A DNA stretch of 64,000 nt from Nitratireductor arenosus (GCF_009742725.1 NZ_WPHG01000001.1:780001-844000), one strand, 5' to 3'; numbered from the stretch's first letter, positions 18,984 to 27,157 are shown. Notes: generated from the sequence alone by a model not told the origin. Numbers and translations: made by a program.

Positions 18984-19011
18984 CAAAAAAAGAGCCGCGT
19001 AAAGCGGCTCT
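18984..19011 (-). terminator. Intrinsic terminator of the candidate sRNA
   Basis: Read on the minus strand, AGAGCCGC, a five-base loop and GCGGCTCT form a perfect 8-bp stem followed directly by seven T residues. It is about 180 bases past the acyl-CoA synthetase stop, with a separate promoter-like sequence in between, so it more likely ends a small RNA than that mRNA. Confidence 0.85.
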
Positions 19012-19080
19012 CAGGAGTTTAACAGGGAGGCGTCAAACAGAGCAGACCCAGCCGCTCGGTAAGAATCCAGCAAAACTGGA
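18985..19080 (-). ncRNA. Candidate trans-acting small RNA with anti-SD loop (alpha-r15/AbcR-like)
   Basis: A ~96-nt RNA inferred from structure. Minus strand, 5' to 3': a hairpin TCCAG-loop-CTGGA (19066-19080); a GAGC/GCTC stem; then a hairpin with arms GTTTGAC and GTTAAAC (7 bp with one G-U pair) holding the 8-base loop GCCTCCCT (19017-19038); and last the intrinsic terminator. An exposed CUCCC loop is how alphaproteobacterial AbcR/alpha-r15 and alpha-r14 RNAs reach ribosome binding sites, and the hairpin looks like that family from memory. The family call is not verified. No ORF covers this interval. The putative promoter lies inside a CtrA box. Confidence 0.6.
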
Positions 19081-19085
19081 TGAAT

Positions 19086-19121
19086 TTAGTAAACACCTAT
19101 AAAGCTTAACGTCAGGTTAAC
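19086..19121 (-). promoter_or_regulatory. Promoter with embedded perfect CtrA box for the sRNA
   Basis: A TTAA-N7-TTAAC box (19106-19121) sits where the -35 element of the sRNA promoter should be: -35-like CTGACG at 19110-19115, then 18 bases, then -10-like TACTAA at 19086-19091. Transcription would start near 19079-19080. CtrA boxes overlapping -35 are typical of CtrA-activated promoters in Caulobacter. The only other gene nearby on this side ends convergently, so a different target is unlikely. Confidence 0.55.
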
Positions 19122-19190
19122 GGAGAAGGGAAAGTCCTATATTGGACGCAGGCGCCTGAACGGCGCGCGGCTTTGGGCCGCGGCTGCCCG

Positions 19191-20831
19191 TCACAACGAC
19201 TTCGCCATCTCGCGCAGGCGGAATTTCTGGATCTTGCCGGTCGAGGTTTTCGGAATCTCGGCGAAAACCACCATTTTTGGGCATTTGAAGCGCGCGAGCA
19301 GCGTCCGGCAATGCGCGAGTATCTCCGCCTCGCTCGCCGTCTTGCCCGGCTTCAATTCGACATAGGCGACCGGCGTCTCGCCCCATTTGTCGTCCGCCCT
19401 GGCCACGACACCGCAGGACGCGACGGCCGCGTGTTTGTAGAGCGCATCCTCGACCTCGATCGAGGAGATGTTCTCGCCGCCGGAAATGATGATGTCCTTC
19501 GACCGGTCCTTGAGCTGGATGTAGCCGTCCGGATGCATCACGCCGAGATCGCCGGAATGGAACCAGCCGCCGGCCAGCGCCTCGTCGGTCGCCTGCCTGT
19601 TTTTCAGATAACCCTTCATCACGATATTGCCGCGAAACATCACCTCGCCGATCGTCTCGCCATCGGCCGGCGTCTTGTCCATCGTCTGCGGATCCATCAC
19701 GGTCAGGTTTTCCAGCGCGGCGTAGCGCACGCCCTGCCGGGCCTTTTTGGATGTGCGCCCGCCCTTGTCGAGCGCGTCCCATTCCCGCTTCCATTCGTTG
19801 ACGACCGCCGGACCGTAGGTCTCGGTCAGCCCGTAGAGATGGTTGACGACGAAACCCGCATCGGCCATGCCCGACAGCACCGCCTCGGGCGGCGGCGCGG
19901 CGGCGGTGTTGAAGGTGACTGTTTGCGAAAACGCGCGCTTTTCCGCGTCGGGCGCATTGAGCAGGCTCGACATCACCACCGGCGCCCCGCACAGATGGGT
20001 CACGCCATGGTCGGCGATCGCGTCATACATCGCCCCGGCACGCACCCAGCGCAGGCACACATGGGTTCCCGCCTGAACGGCCAGCGTCCAGGGAAAGCAC
20101 CAGCCGTTGCAGTGAAACATCGGCAGCGTCCACAGATAGACCGGATGTTGCCCCATGCCGGCATGGATGGTGTTGGCATAAGCCATCAGCGCCGCGCCGC
20201 GATGATGATAGACCACGCCCTTGGGATTGCCGGTGGTGCCGGACGTGTAGTTGAGCGAGATCGCGTCCCATTCGTCATCCGGCATCGACCAGGCGAACTC
20301 GGGGTCGCCCGAAGCGACGAACGCCTCGTAATCGAGCGCGCCGATGCACTCACCCTTGGGATGCGGCGCGTCGGCGCCGTGCTCGGGATCGTCATAGTCG
20401 ATGACCAGGGGCTTCACCTCGGTCCGGGCGAGCGCGTCCTTCACCACCGACGAGAATTCCCGGTCGACGATCAGCACTTTGGTTTCGGCATGGTCGAGCT
20501 GGAAGGCGACGATGGCGGCGTCGAGCCTCGTATTGAGCGAATGCAGCACCGCCTTGACCATCGGCACGCCGAAATGGGCTTCCAGCATCGCCGGCGTGTT
20601 TGACAACATCACCGAGACAGTGTCGCCCTTGCCGATGCCGTGCGTCGCCAGCGCCGCGGCCAACCGGCGCGAACGGGCGAAGAAGTCGCGGTAGCTCGTA
20701 CGCACGGCACCATGAATGATCGCGGTCTGGTCGGGAAAAGTCATCGCCGCGCGTTCCAGATAGGAAAGCGGCGTCAGCGGCTGAAAATTGGCCGCGTTGC
20801 GGTCAAGGCCGGTCTCGAAAATGCCTGGCAC
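19191..20831 (-). CDS. AMP-forming acyl-CoA synthetase
   Basis: A 546-residue adenylate-forming ligase that activates a fatty or other carboxylic acid to its CoA thioester. Key motifs are the P-loop YTSGTTGNPKGVVYHHRG (about 190-207), the A5 motif LYGLTETYGP, the A7/A8 region GWFHSGDLGVMHPDGYIQLKDRSKDIIISGGENIS, and the C-terminal catalytic lysine in KTSTGKIQK. The MPMFHCNGWCFPW segment is typical of the medium-chain/DmdB-like subgroup, so 3-methylmercaptopropionate is a possible substrate alongside medium-chain acids. It starts at GTG (20829-20831) with GGGGAG upstream. It stands as a single gene. Confidence 0.88.
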   Translation of the reverse strand: MPGIFETGLDRNAANFQPLTPLSYLERAAMTFPDQTAIIHGAVRTSYRDFFARSRRLAAALATHGIGKGDTVSVMLSNTPAMLEAHFGVPMVKAVLHSLNTRLDAAIVAFQLDHAETKVLIVDREFSSVVKDALARTEVKPLVIDYDDPEHGADAPHPKGECIGALDYEAFVASGDPEFAWSMPDDEWDAISLNYTSGTTGNPKGVVYHHRGAALMAYANTIHAGMGQHPVYLWTLPMFHCNGWCFPWTLAVQAGTHVCLRWVRAGAMYDAIADHGVTHLCGAPVVMSSLLNAPDAEKRAFSQTVTFNTAAAPPPEAVLSGMADAGFVVNHLYGLTETYGPAVVNEWKREWDALDKGGRTSKKARQGVRYAALENLTVMDPQTMDKTPADGETIGEVMFRGNIVMKGYLKNRQATDEALAGGWFHSGDLGVMHPDGYIQLKDRSKDIIISGGENISSIEVEDALYKHAAVASCGVVARADDKWGETPVAYVELKPGKTASEAEILAHCRTLLARFKCPKMVVFAEIPKTSTGKIQKFRLREMAKSL

Positions 20832-21293
20832 GTCGATCTCCCCGATTTGTCGTTGCCGAGAGATTAGTGCCGTTCATTGTTAAATGGAATCGCTTGACCG
20901 CCGGGATTTCGTGGTCTGGCGAGGAGCGCGCAGCGATGCGGTACAGACACCGTGAGGCGGGCGCGAACCGCCCAGGGTGAGAACGTCCCAGGTCGGCCGA
21001 TCGCGGCTTGACAGGCGAAATCAGAAGCCTGCCGCGCCCCCGGCTGAGACACCTTTCCGCCTCGGCCCTTCGGGCGGCTGGCTGGCGAAGCGGCGACCCC
21101 AACGTTTCGTCGGGCAAGCTTGATAAACCAGACCGCAACTTCGAAATCCGCCGCGTCTCGAATAGACAGGACCAAAATCGACCACGTCTGCGCCGCAAAG
21201 CCTCCACGACGGGCAGTTCCATTTTCGGCCGGGCTCCTGAAGCTGAATGATTTCGCCTCATACCATGCGCCAATGCATAACAGTCCACCAGGC
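20832..21293. other. 462-base intergenic stretch with no supported gene
   Basis: This lies between the starts of the acyl-CoA synthetase transcript and the end of fau. Several short frames are open on both strands but none has a ribosome binding site, a recognisable family or normal amino acid composition. It must contain the acyl-CoA synthetase promoter. There is a small CATT/AATG hairpin near 20874-20885. I see no terminator, repeat or RNA gene. Confidence 0.5.
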
Positions 21294-21878
21294 CTAGGGA
21301 GAGGACATCACGGTGTGCAAGCCGGTTTCGGTCAGGATGTCGGGGATGATGATATCGTGAGGCTCGTCCGGTACGGCCTCGACCTGTTGGCAGTCGAAGG
21401 CGATTCCGACCAGACGCGACGCGACGCCGCTCTCCCGCAGCCGGGCGATCACCCGATCGTAATGGCCCGCGCCGTAGCCGATCCGATGGCCGCGGCGATC
21501 GAAGGCGGCAAGCGGGACGAGCAAGACTGTGGGATCCAGAACCACCGCCTCCGCGCCGGGCCCGATCGTGCCGAAACCTGTCTCGATAAGCGGTACGCCG
21601 CGCAGCAATTCGCGAAATGCGATCGTGGTTTCGCCCAGAACGACCGGCAGGCAAAGCCGCGCATGTCTTTCGCGCAAGCCGAACATCAGCGGCCGCACGT
21701 CGACTTCCGAGCGCATCGGCCAGTAACCGGCAACGACATCGCCGGCCGAGACCGGGAGCGCCGCGCCGAGTTCTGCGATGCGCAACGATGCCTCCACGCG
21801 ATAGACCGGGTCGAGCGCATCGCGCCGCGCGAGCGCGGCCGTTCGAAGAGCCTGCTTTTGTTCCTGTGGCGAAGCCAT
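21294..21878 (-). CDS. fau: 5-formyltetrahydrofolate cyclo-ligase
   Basis: This enzyme (YgfA/Fau/MTHFS) converts 5-formyl-THF to 5,10-methenyl-THF with ATP. The protein has 194 residues. Signatures are the N-terminal KQALRTAALARRDAL, the folate-site YWPMRSEVDVRPL, and the GHRIGYGAGHYDR loop that binds ATP phosphates. The ATG at 21876-21878 follows GGAGG at good spacing, so the longer open frame is discarded. In proteobacteria fau typically lies just downstream of the 6S RNA gene, and a structured RNA region is upstream here too. Confidence 0.93.
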   Translation of the reverse strand: MASPQEQKQALRTAALARRDALDPVYRVEASLRIAELGAALPVSAGDVVAGYWPMRSEVDVRPLMFGLRERHARLCLPVVLGETTIAFRELLRGVPLIETGFGTIGPGAEAVVLDPTVLLVPLAAFDRRGHRIGYGAGHYDRVIARLRESGVASRLVGIAFDCQQVEAVPDEPHDIIIPDILTETGLHTVMSSP

Positions 21879-22019
21879 GCTCGTCCACCTCCGGCACAGC
21901 CAAACTGACGGCCCGCCGACGGTCAAGACCGGATAGGCGTACCGGGACATGTCGGGGAGGGCCGGAGAGTTTGCACCAGCACGTAGCCAGCCTTGGCCGG
22001 CAGCGTTGGGGCGTCGCGA

Positions 22020-22175
22020 CGATCCACACACACCGGTGGAGAGGTTGATCCCGGGTGCCTACAAAGTAGGTGGGCGCCGTATGAAAGGACCCACGGGTCC
22101 AAACAGGGACAGCTCCCTTGGGATCAATAAGGCCCCGGGGAATGTTACTCCTGCCGCGAGGCGCAGACCGTCACG
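22020..22175 (-). ncRNA. ssrS: Probable 6S RNA (ssrS), boundaries approximate
   Basis: The call rests on position directly upstream of fau, on the lack of an ORF with a start site, and on dense pairing. On the minus strand TTGATCCC (22118-22125) pairs with GGGATCAA further down, enclosing GGGA/TCCC, GGACCC/GGGTCC and CCTAC/GTAGG hairpins. A CTATAT-like -10 element lies near 22183-22190 on that strand. 6S RNA binds the housekeeping RNA polymerase holoenzyme in stationary phase. In many alphaproteobacteria the order is zapA, 6S, fau; here zapA is 17 kb away. Covariance scoring would decide. Confidence 0.55.
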
Positions 22176-22308
22176 GGCGAATATAGGCCTCGGGCCCCGG
22201 TTCCGCCAGAGCCGTTGCATCGCATTTCCCTCATTACCGGACCTTGCGCCAAAACCCATGTCTCCGTACGGTTTGCGTCAAACCTGAACAATCATCCGGG
22301 AAGACAAT

Positions 22309-23148
22309 ATGCGTTTCGAAGGTACGTCGGCCTATGTCGCCGACAAGGATCTGATGGTGGCCGTCAACGCGGCGATTGCGCTCGAGCGGCCGCTGCTCGT
22401 CAAGGGCGAGCCGGGCACTGGCAAGACCGAGCTGGCGCGCCAGATGGCGGCCGCCCTCGGCCTCGACCTGATCGAGTGGCACGTCAAATCGACCACCAAG
22501 GCACAACAGGGCCTTTACGAATACGACGCCGTCTCGCGCCTGCGCGACAGCCAGCTCGGCGACACGCGCTTCAACGACATCGCCAACTACATCAAGCGCG
22601 GCAAGCTGTGGGAGGCCTTCGCCGCCGACAAGAAGGTCGTGCTGTTGATCGACGAGGTCGACAAGGCCGATATCGAGTTTCCCAACGACCTGCTGCAGGA
22701 ACTCGATCGTATGGAGTTCTTCGTCTACGAGACCGGCGAAACCGTGCGCGCTAGGCATCGGCCGATCGTCGTCATCACTTCCAACAACGAGAAGGAGCTG
22801 CCCGACGCCTTTCTGCGCCGCTGCTTTTTCCACTATATCCGCTTCCCCGAGGCCGAGACGCTGGCCCGGATCGTCGACGTGCATTATCCGGGCATCAAGC
22901 AGAACCTGGTGCGCGCCGCGCTCAACCAGTTCTACGAGATCCGCGACGTGCCCGGCCTGAAGAAAAAACCGTCGACCTCCGAGGCGCTCGACTGGATCAG
23001 GCTGCTGGTCGCCGACGACGTCGACCCGGCCGATCTGCGCGCCGACCCAAAAAACGCGCTGCCGAAACTGCACGGCGCCTTGCTGAAAAACGAGCAGGAC
23101 GTGCATCTGTTCGAACGGCTGGCCTTCATGGCGCGCCGGCAGGGTTAG
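22309..23148 (+). CDS. MoxR family AAA+ ATPase
   Basis: A 279-residue MoxR-type ATPase. Walker A GEPGTGKT is at 33-40, Walker B VVLLIDEVDKA near 109-119, sensor 1 VITSNNEKELPDAFLRRCFF with the arginine finger, and a C-terminal lid follows. MoxR ATPases act as chaperones with von Willebrand factor A partner proteins, and a VWA/CoxE-like gene is 656 bases downstream on the same strand. Substrate unknown. A GNAT gene separates the two. It is divergent from the 6S RNA/fau unit. Confidence 0.92.
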   Translation: MRFEGTSAYVADKDLMVAVNAAIALERPLLVKGEPGTGKTELARQMAAALGLDLIEWHVKSTTKAQQGLYEYDAVSRLRDSQLGDTRFNDIANYIKRGKLWEAFAADKKVVLLIDEVDKADIEFPNDLLQELDRMEFFVYETGETVRARHRPIVVITSNNEKELPDAFLRRCFFHYIRFPEAETLARIVDVHYPGIKQNLVRAALNQFYEIRDVPGLKKKPSTSEALDWIRLLVADDVDPADLRADPKNALPKLHGALLKNEQDVHLFERLAFMARRQG

Positions 23149-23248
23149 GCCCGGCCGCACAGGCGCAAGCATCGCCGCGCGGCTGGATCTTTCCCACCCC
23201 GACAGGTGGCGGGAAACTACCGCAAAACGGGCAGGGAGAAGATCGACC

Positions 23249-23692
23249 GTGACAGACATTGCCATTCGCCCGCTGCAACAATCCGACCATGCCGACTGGC
23301 GGCGTCTGTGGACCGCCTATCTCGCTTTTTATGAAACCACGGTGCCAGAGGCGGTCTATGCCGCGACCTGGAAGCGCCTGTTCGATCCCGGCGCATTCGA
23401 ACCCAACGGCCTGCTCGCGCTTTGCGACGGCAAGCCGGTCGGGCTGGTCCATTACATTTTCCACCGCACCTGCTGGTCCGACAAGAACACCTGCTATCTG
23501 CAGGACCTTTTCGCCGATCCGGATATGCGCGGCAAAGGCGTCGGCCGAGCGCTAATCGAAGCGGTCTACGCCGAGGCCGACCGGCGCGACGCCGCCGCCG
23601 TCTACTGGATGACGCAGGATTTCAACGAGACGGCACGCAAACTCTACGACCGCATCGCCAGGCAGACCCCATTCATAAAATATCAGCGCTGA
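23249..23692 (+). CDS. GNAT family N-acetyltransferase
   Basis: A 147-residue GNAT enzyme using acetyl-CoA to acetylate an unknown amine. Motif A is LQDLFADPDMRGKGVGRALIEAVYAEA, with the pyrophosphate loop RGKGVGRA, and the C-terminal NETARKLYDRIA is the usual motif B. It starts at GTG (23249) with GGGAG upstream, 100 bases after the MoxR gene and 111 before the VWA gene, so a three-gene transcript is possible. Whether it belongs functionally to the MoxR/VWA pair is not shown by the sequence. Confidence 0.88.
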   Translation: MTDIAIRPLQQSDHADWRRLWTAYLAFYETTVPEAVYAATWKRLFDPGAFEPNGLLALCDGKPVGLVHYIFHRTCWSDKNTCYLQDLFADPDMRGKGVGRALIEAVYAEADRRDAAAVYWMTQDFNETARKLYDRIARQTPFIKYQR

Positions 23693-23803
23693 GACGAGAC
23701 CTGCCCGTACGGCGGCCACCCGCGGAACCGGGCATGTCCGAAGAAGGCGCCTTCGGCACGTTTGCGGGCTGACAACACGGTCAAGGCACACTATTTTCAC
23801 GCC

Positions 23804-24994
23804 ATGTTCATCCCCTTTTTCCTCGAATTGAAAGCCGCGCGCGTGCCGGTCTCGCTGCGCGAATATCTCACCCTTCTGGAGGGCATGGACGCCCGTCTCG
23901 TCGACTACGATGTCGAAGGGTTTTATTACCTGGCCCGCGCGACACTGGTGAAGGACGAGCGCCATATCGACCGCTTCGACAAGGTGTTTTCACATGTCTT
24001 CAAGGGCGTCGAGGCGGTCTCGGGCGAAGGCGCGGTCGATGTCGCAAACATCCCCGAGGAATGGCTGCACAGGCTCGCCGAAAAGCATCTGACAGAAGAG
24101 GAAAGGAAGCTGGTCGAGGCGATGGGGGGCTTCGACAAGCTGATGGAAACGCTGAAAAAGCGGCTGGCGGAGCAGACGGGCCGCCACCAGGGCGGCTCGA
24201 AATGGATCGGCACCGCCGGCACGTCGCCGTTCGGCGCCTATGGTTACAATCCCGAGGGCGTCAGGATCGGCCAGCACGAATCGCGCCACCGCCGCGCGGT
24301 CAAGGTCTGGGACAAGCGCGAATTCAGGAATTTCGACGATTCGGTCGAGATCGGCACGCGCAACATCAAGGTGGCGCTCAAGCGGCTCAGGCGCTGGGTA
24401 CGCGAGGGCGCCGACGAAGAACTCGACCTTCCCGGCACGATCCACGCCACCGCCGAGCACGGCTATCTCGACGTCCAGACCCGGCCGGAACGCCGCAACG
24501 CGGTCAAGCTGTTGATGTTTTTCGACGCGGGCGGTTCGATGGACGACCACATCAAGGTGGTCGAGGAATTGTTTTCGGCCGCGCGCGCCGAATTCCGCCA
24601 GCTCGAATATTTCTACTTCCACAACTGCCTCTACGAGGGCGTGTGGAAGGACAATCGCCGCCGTCATTCCCAAGTGTTGCCCACCCACGACGTGCTCAAC
24701 AAATACGGTCATGACTACAAGGTGATCTTCGTCGGCGACGCCTCGATGAGCCCCTATGAAATCGCCTATCCGGGCGGCTCAGTGGAGCATTGGAACGAGG
24801 AAGCCGGGATCGTGTGGTTGCAGCGTGTGCTCAACCAATGGCCGAATGCCGTCTGGATCAACCCGGTTACGCAGAAGCACTGGGGCTTCACGCATTCGAT
24901 CCAGATGATCCGCGAGATCTTTTCCGAGCGCATGTATCCGCTGACGCTCGCCGGGTTGGAATCCGCGACGAGGGAGCTCTCGCGCAAACACTGA
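23804..24994 (+). CDS. VWA domain protein, CoxE-like, partner of MoxR ATPase
   Basis: A 396-residue cytoplasmic protein. The N-terminal half is helical (FFLELKAARVPVSLREYLTLLEGM, a common start for this family). The C-terminal half is a von Willebrand factor A fold from LLMFFDAGGSMDDHIKVVE. Its metal site reads D-x-G-x-S instead of the usual D-x-S-x-S, as in other CoxE-like proteins, and VGDASMSPYE gives the later acidic residue. I chose the ATG at 23804 over one 14 codons upstream. With the MoxR protein it would form a RavA-ViaA or MoxR-CoxE type metal-insertion or chaperone machine of unknown target. Confidence 0.88.
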   Translation: MFIPFFLELKAARVPVSLREYLTLLEGMDARLVDYDVEGFYYLARATLVKDERHIDRFDKVFSHVFKGVEAVSGEGAVDVANIPEEWLHRLAEKHLTEEERKLVEAMGGFDKLMETLKKRLAEQTGRHQGGSKWIGTAGTSPFGAYGYNPEGVRIGQHESRHRRAVKVWDKREFRNFDDSVEIGTRNIKVALKRLRRWVREGADEELDLPGTIHATAEHGYLDVQTRPERRNAVKLLMFFDAGGSMDDHIKVVEELFSAARAEFRQLEYFYFHNCLYEGVWKDNRRRHSQVLPTHDVLNKYGHDYKVIFVGDASMSPYEIAYPGGSVEHWNEEAGIVWLQRVLNQWPNAVWINPVTQKHWGFTHSIQMIREIFSERMYPLTLAGLESATRELSRKH

Positions 24995-25054
24995 TCGTCC
25001 GGCAGCGGCCCCCGTCGGGGATCTTCCAATGCGACGCTCAGGTCCATGGAACGC

Positions 25055-25774
25055 TCAGGCCGGCTTCTTCTCGTCGATGCTGCGCGGCATCCCCTCGCGC
25101 ACCTCGATGGTGCGGTAGAAATCGGCAAGCTGTTTGCCGCGCTCGGGCTTGAAAGTGCGGCCGCCGGCGTTAAGGCTCGCGATTCGGTCGATGCGGAAAG
25201 CCCTGAAATCACCGCGCATCTCGCACCATGCGACAAGCGTCCATACCTTGCCCCAGAACCACAGACCGAGCGGACGCACGTCGCGCATGGTGCCGCGGCC
25301 GGCCTCGTCGCGATAATCCAGCGTCAGCACCGAACGCGCCTCGATCGCGCGCTCGACCACGTCGATTGATTCGCGGTCGTTCTGGCTCACCACGTAGAGC
25401 GGTGCGTGAATTTCGGTGCGTGCGATACGTTCGCGCTCATTATCGGGCAGCACCGCGCCGATCTTGACCAGAGCCTCCTCGGCCGAGCGCGCCATGGCCG
25501 CTCCGCCGAAGGCGCGCACCATGCGCGCCCCGGCGACAAGCGCCACGATTTCGTCGCGCGTGAACATCAGCGGCGGCAGTTCATAGCCCGACCGCATGAT
25601 GTAGCCGACACCAGCTTCGCCATCGATGGGCACACCGGTCGACTGCAGGTCGGCGATGTCGCGGTAAATCGTACGTTCGGACACTTCAAGCCACTCTCCC
25701 AGCATGCGGGCGGTGACAAGCCGGCCACCGCGCAAATGTTGGACGATCTGGAACAGGCGGTCGGCACGTCTCAT
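25055..25774 (-). CDS. YafY-type transcriptional regulator (HTH plus WYL domain)
   Basis: A 239-residue DNA-binding regulator. The N-terminal winged helix-turn-helix is RADRLFQIVQHLRGGRLVTARMLGEWLEVSERTIYRDIADL (quoted only for its ends RADRLF and TIYRDIADL). A linker leads to a WYL domain with LTLDYRDEAG and RPLGLWFWGKVWTLVAWCE, in which the aromatic motif binds small or nucleic acid ligands. Genes for such regulators often neighbour VOC or similar small enzymes, as here. It is the likely owner of the CTGACA-N6-TGTCAG operators at 26493, 27398 and 15134. It is separated from the VOC gene by 307 bases. Confidence 0.9.
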   Translation of the reverse strand: MRRADRLFQIVQHLRGGRLVTARMLGEWLEVSERTIYRDIADLQSTGVPIDGEAGVGYIMRSGYELPPLMFTRDEIVALVAGARMVRAFGGAAMARSAEEALVKIGAVLPDNERERIARTEIHAPLYVVSQNDRESIDVVERAIEARSVLTLDYRDEAGRGTMRDVRPLGLWFWGKVWTLVAWCEMRGDFRAFRIDRIASLNAGGRTFKPERGKQLADFYRTIEVREGMPRSIDEKKPA

Positions 25775-26081
25775 GCGGGCAGGCCCTCTTGGCTGCAGCG
25801 TCCGCCGATAGGACAGAACCCTGAGCCGGGCCGCCTCATCGCGAACGTCTTCATCTCGATCACGCGCCGCAATGACGCGACCTTACCGATCGGAGCCCCC
25901 CGTTCCGGCGCGTCATACGCGATCCCGGCAACGGCAGGCCGATGATAGCCGGGATCGGCCGGTCCTGTCACCTGCGCGCCGGACGCGATCACCGACCCTA
26001 GGGAACCGGCCTCGCATGCGACTATCCTGACCACTCGATCGAAACCGCCCATGCGATCCGCCGCCATTCCTCGATTGTTGC
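25775..26081. other. 307-base intergenic stretch, no supported gene
   Basis: It lies between the VOC stop and the WYL regulator start. A minus-strand frame is open across part of it but has no ribosome binding site or recognisable content. It should hold the regulator's promoter. I found no copy of the CTGACA-N6-TGTCAG operator here, so autoregulation through that site is not suggested. Confidence 0.45.
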
Positions 26082-26456
26082 CTAGGCGCAAAAAATGCCG
26101 ATGCTGTTGCCGTCGGGATCGAGACAATAAGCGAAACGGCCGGCCGGAATGTCGATCACCGGCGACACCACCGTACCGCCATTGTCGGCGACACGCTTGA
26201 GCGCGTCCTCGAGCGGCGCCGCGGCAGCCAGATGGATCGTGTTTCCGCTGCCCGAGGCGGCGGGCTTGCCCGGATAGAGATGGCCGGCAACCGCGCTCTG
26301 CTGTTTCGACACGAATACCGCCACCGGGTTGGGGCCGTCGTTCTGGTCGGCCGGCATATTGTCCAGAACCGCGCCGTAAAAAGCCTTGGCACGATCCATG
26401 TCTGTAACCGGGATTTCAGCCCACACCACGGCGTTTTCGGGGACAAAGCTTGTCAT
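26082..26456 (-). CDS. VOC superfamily (glyoxalase/bleomycin resistance-like) protein
   Basis: A 124-residue vicinal-oxygen-chelate fold protein. It begins with VWAEIPVTDMDRAKAFYGAVL and ends with AGRFAYCLDPDGNSIGIF, the two halves of the paired beta-alpha-beta-beta-beta modules. No function can be assigned from sequence. A good AAGGAAAG binding site precedes the ATG. An exact palindrome (26493-26516) lies 37-60 bases upstream. It is between the DJ-1 gene and the WYL regulator, all on the minus strand. Confidence 0.88.
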   Translation of the reverse strand: MTSFVPENAVVWAEIPVTDMDRAKAFYGAVLDNMPADQNDGPNPVAVFVSKQQSAVAGHLYPGKPAASGSGNTIHLAAAAPLEDALKRVADNGGTVVSPVIDIPAGRFAYCLDPDGNSIGIFCA

Positions 26457-26492
26457 GGTCTTTCCTTTCGGTTGGGGGAGAATGCCACGTTC

Positions 26493-26516
26493 CTCCTGAC
26501 AACATCATGTCAGGAG
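26493..26516. promoter_or_regulatory. Operator candidate upstream of the VOC gene
   Basis: CTCCTGACA and TGTCAGGAG are perfect 9-base arms around ACATCA. The core CTGACA-N6-TGTCAG (26495-26512) has the same half-sites and spacing as that at 15134-15157. It overlaps the stop codon of the upstream DJ-1 gene, and there is no T-run, so an operator is more likely than a terminator. Confidence 0.65.
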
Positions 26517-27121
26517 AGCGGGGCCATGTGATCGTCGCCATGCAGATGTTCGCGTGCGAATATCGCCCGCATGGCGGCGAGTTGTTCATGGGCCTGTGGA
26601 TAGAGCGCCCCGAGCATGGCGAGCGCGAAACTCGCCGGCGCCGCGCCGGGCGCCGACACGATTTTGCCATGCGCCACCGCAAGCGGCACATCCTGATAAA
26701 GTTCCTCGCCGGGATAATGAGGCAGATGATCGGCGATCCAGACCCGGCCATTGCTGGTGTGGCGGTGGCCTTCGAAAAGTCCGGCGCGCGCCAGAGCCAG
26801 CGTGCCGCCACAAATGCCGCCGACCACTCCGTCTCCTCGGGCAACGGCGGTCATGAGCGCGCGGAGATCGGGAGCGTCTGCGTCCATCCAGCGGTCCGAA
26901 CCGACGATGACGAGCGCGTCGAGTCCTTGCGCGTCGGCTTGGTCGAGCCCGCGCTCGCAGCAAACGCGAAAGCCCGAGATCGAACGCACGGCCTTACCGC
27001 CGGGGCTCATCGCGACCGCGCTGGCGCCGAACCACTCGACCGCCGAAGCCGCCAGCAGCCCGTACTCCCAGTCGGCAAAGCGCTCGACGAACACGAAGCC
27101 GATCGTCTTTTCGCCGCTCAT
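26510..27121 (-). CDS. DJ-1/PfpI family (type 1 glutamine amidotransferase-like) protein
   Basis: A 203-residue flavodoxin-like fold protein. The nucleophile elbow GGICGGTLALA puts the conserved cysteine at residue 104. The N-terminal strand is IGFVFVERFADWEYGLL, and GLDALVIVGS precedes a helix before the elbow. The family includes chaperones, deglycases and proteases, and the activity here is not assignable. It is 36 bases downstream of the DUF1127 gene and 53 before the VOC gene. The operator palindrome overlaps its stop codon. Confidence 0.87.
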   Translation of the reverse strand: MSGEKTIGFVFVERFADWEYGLLAASAVEWFGASAVAMSPGGKAVRSISGFRVCCERGLDQADAQGLDALVIVGSDRWMDADAPDLRALMTAVARGDGVVGGICGGTLALARAGLFEGHRHTSNGRVWIADHLPHYPGEELYQDVPLAVAHGKIVSAPGAAPASFALAMLGALYPQAHEQLAAMRAIFAREHLHGDDHMAPLS

Positions 27122-27157
27122 GCCGCCCTCACCCGCACCGTCCGGTTTCGCCTGCCG

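Noticed and set aside
20803-22029. Long minus-strand open frame over fau and the upstream gap
   Set aside because: Runs out of frame through fau and has basic, low-information sequence; fau is the supported gene.
25771-26127. Minus-strand frame between the VOC gene and the WYL regulator
   Set aside because: No start signal, overlaps the VOC gene end, and no family resemblance.
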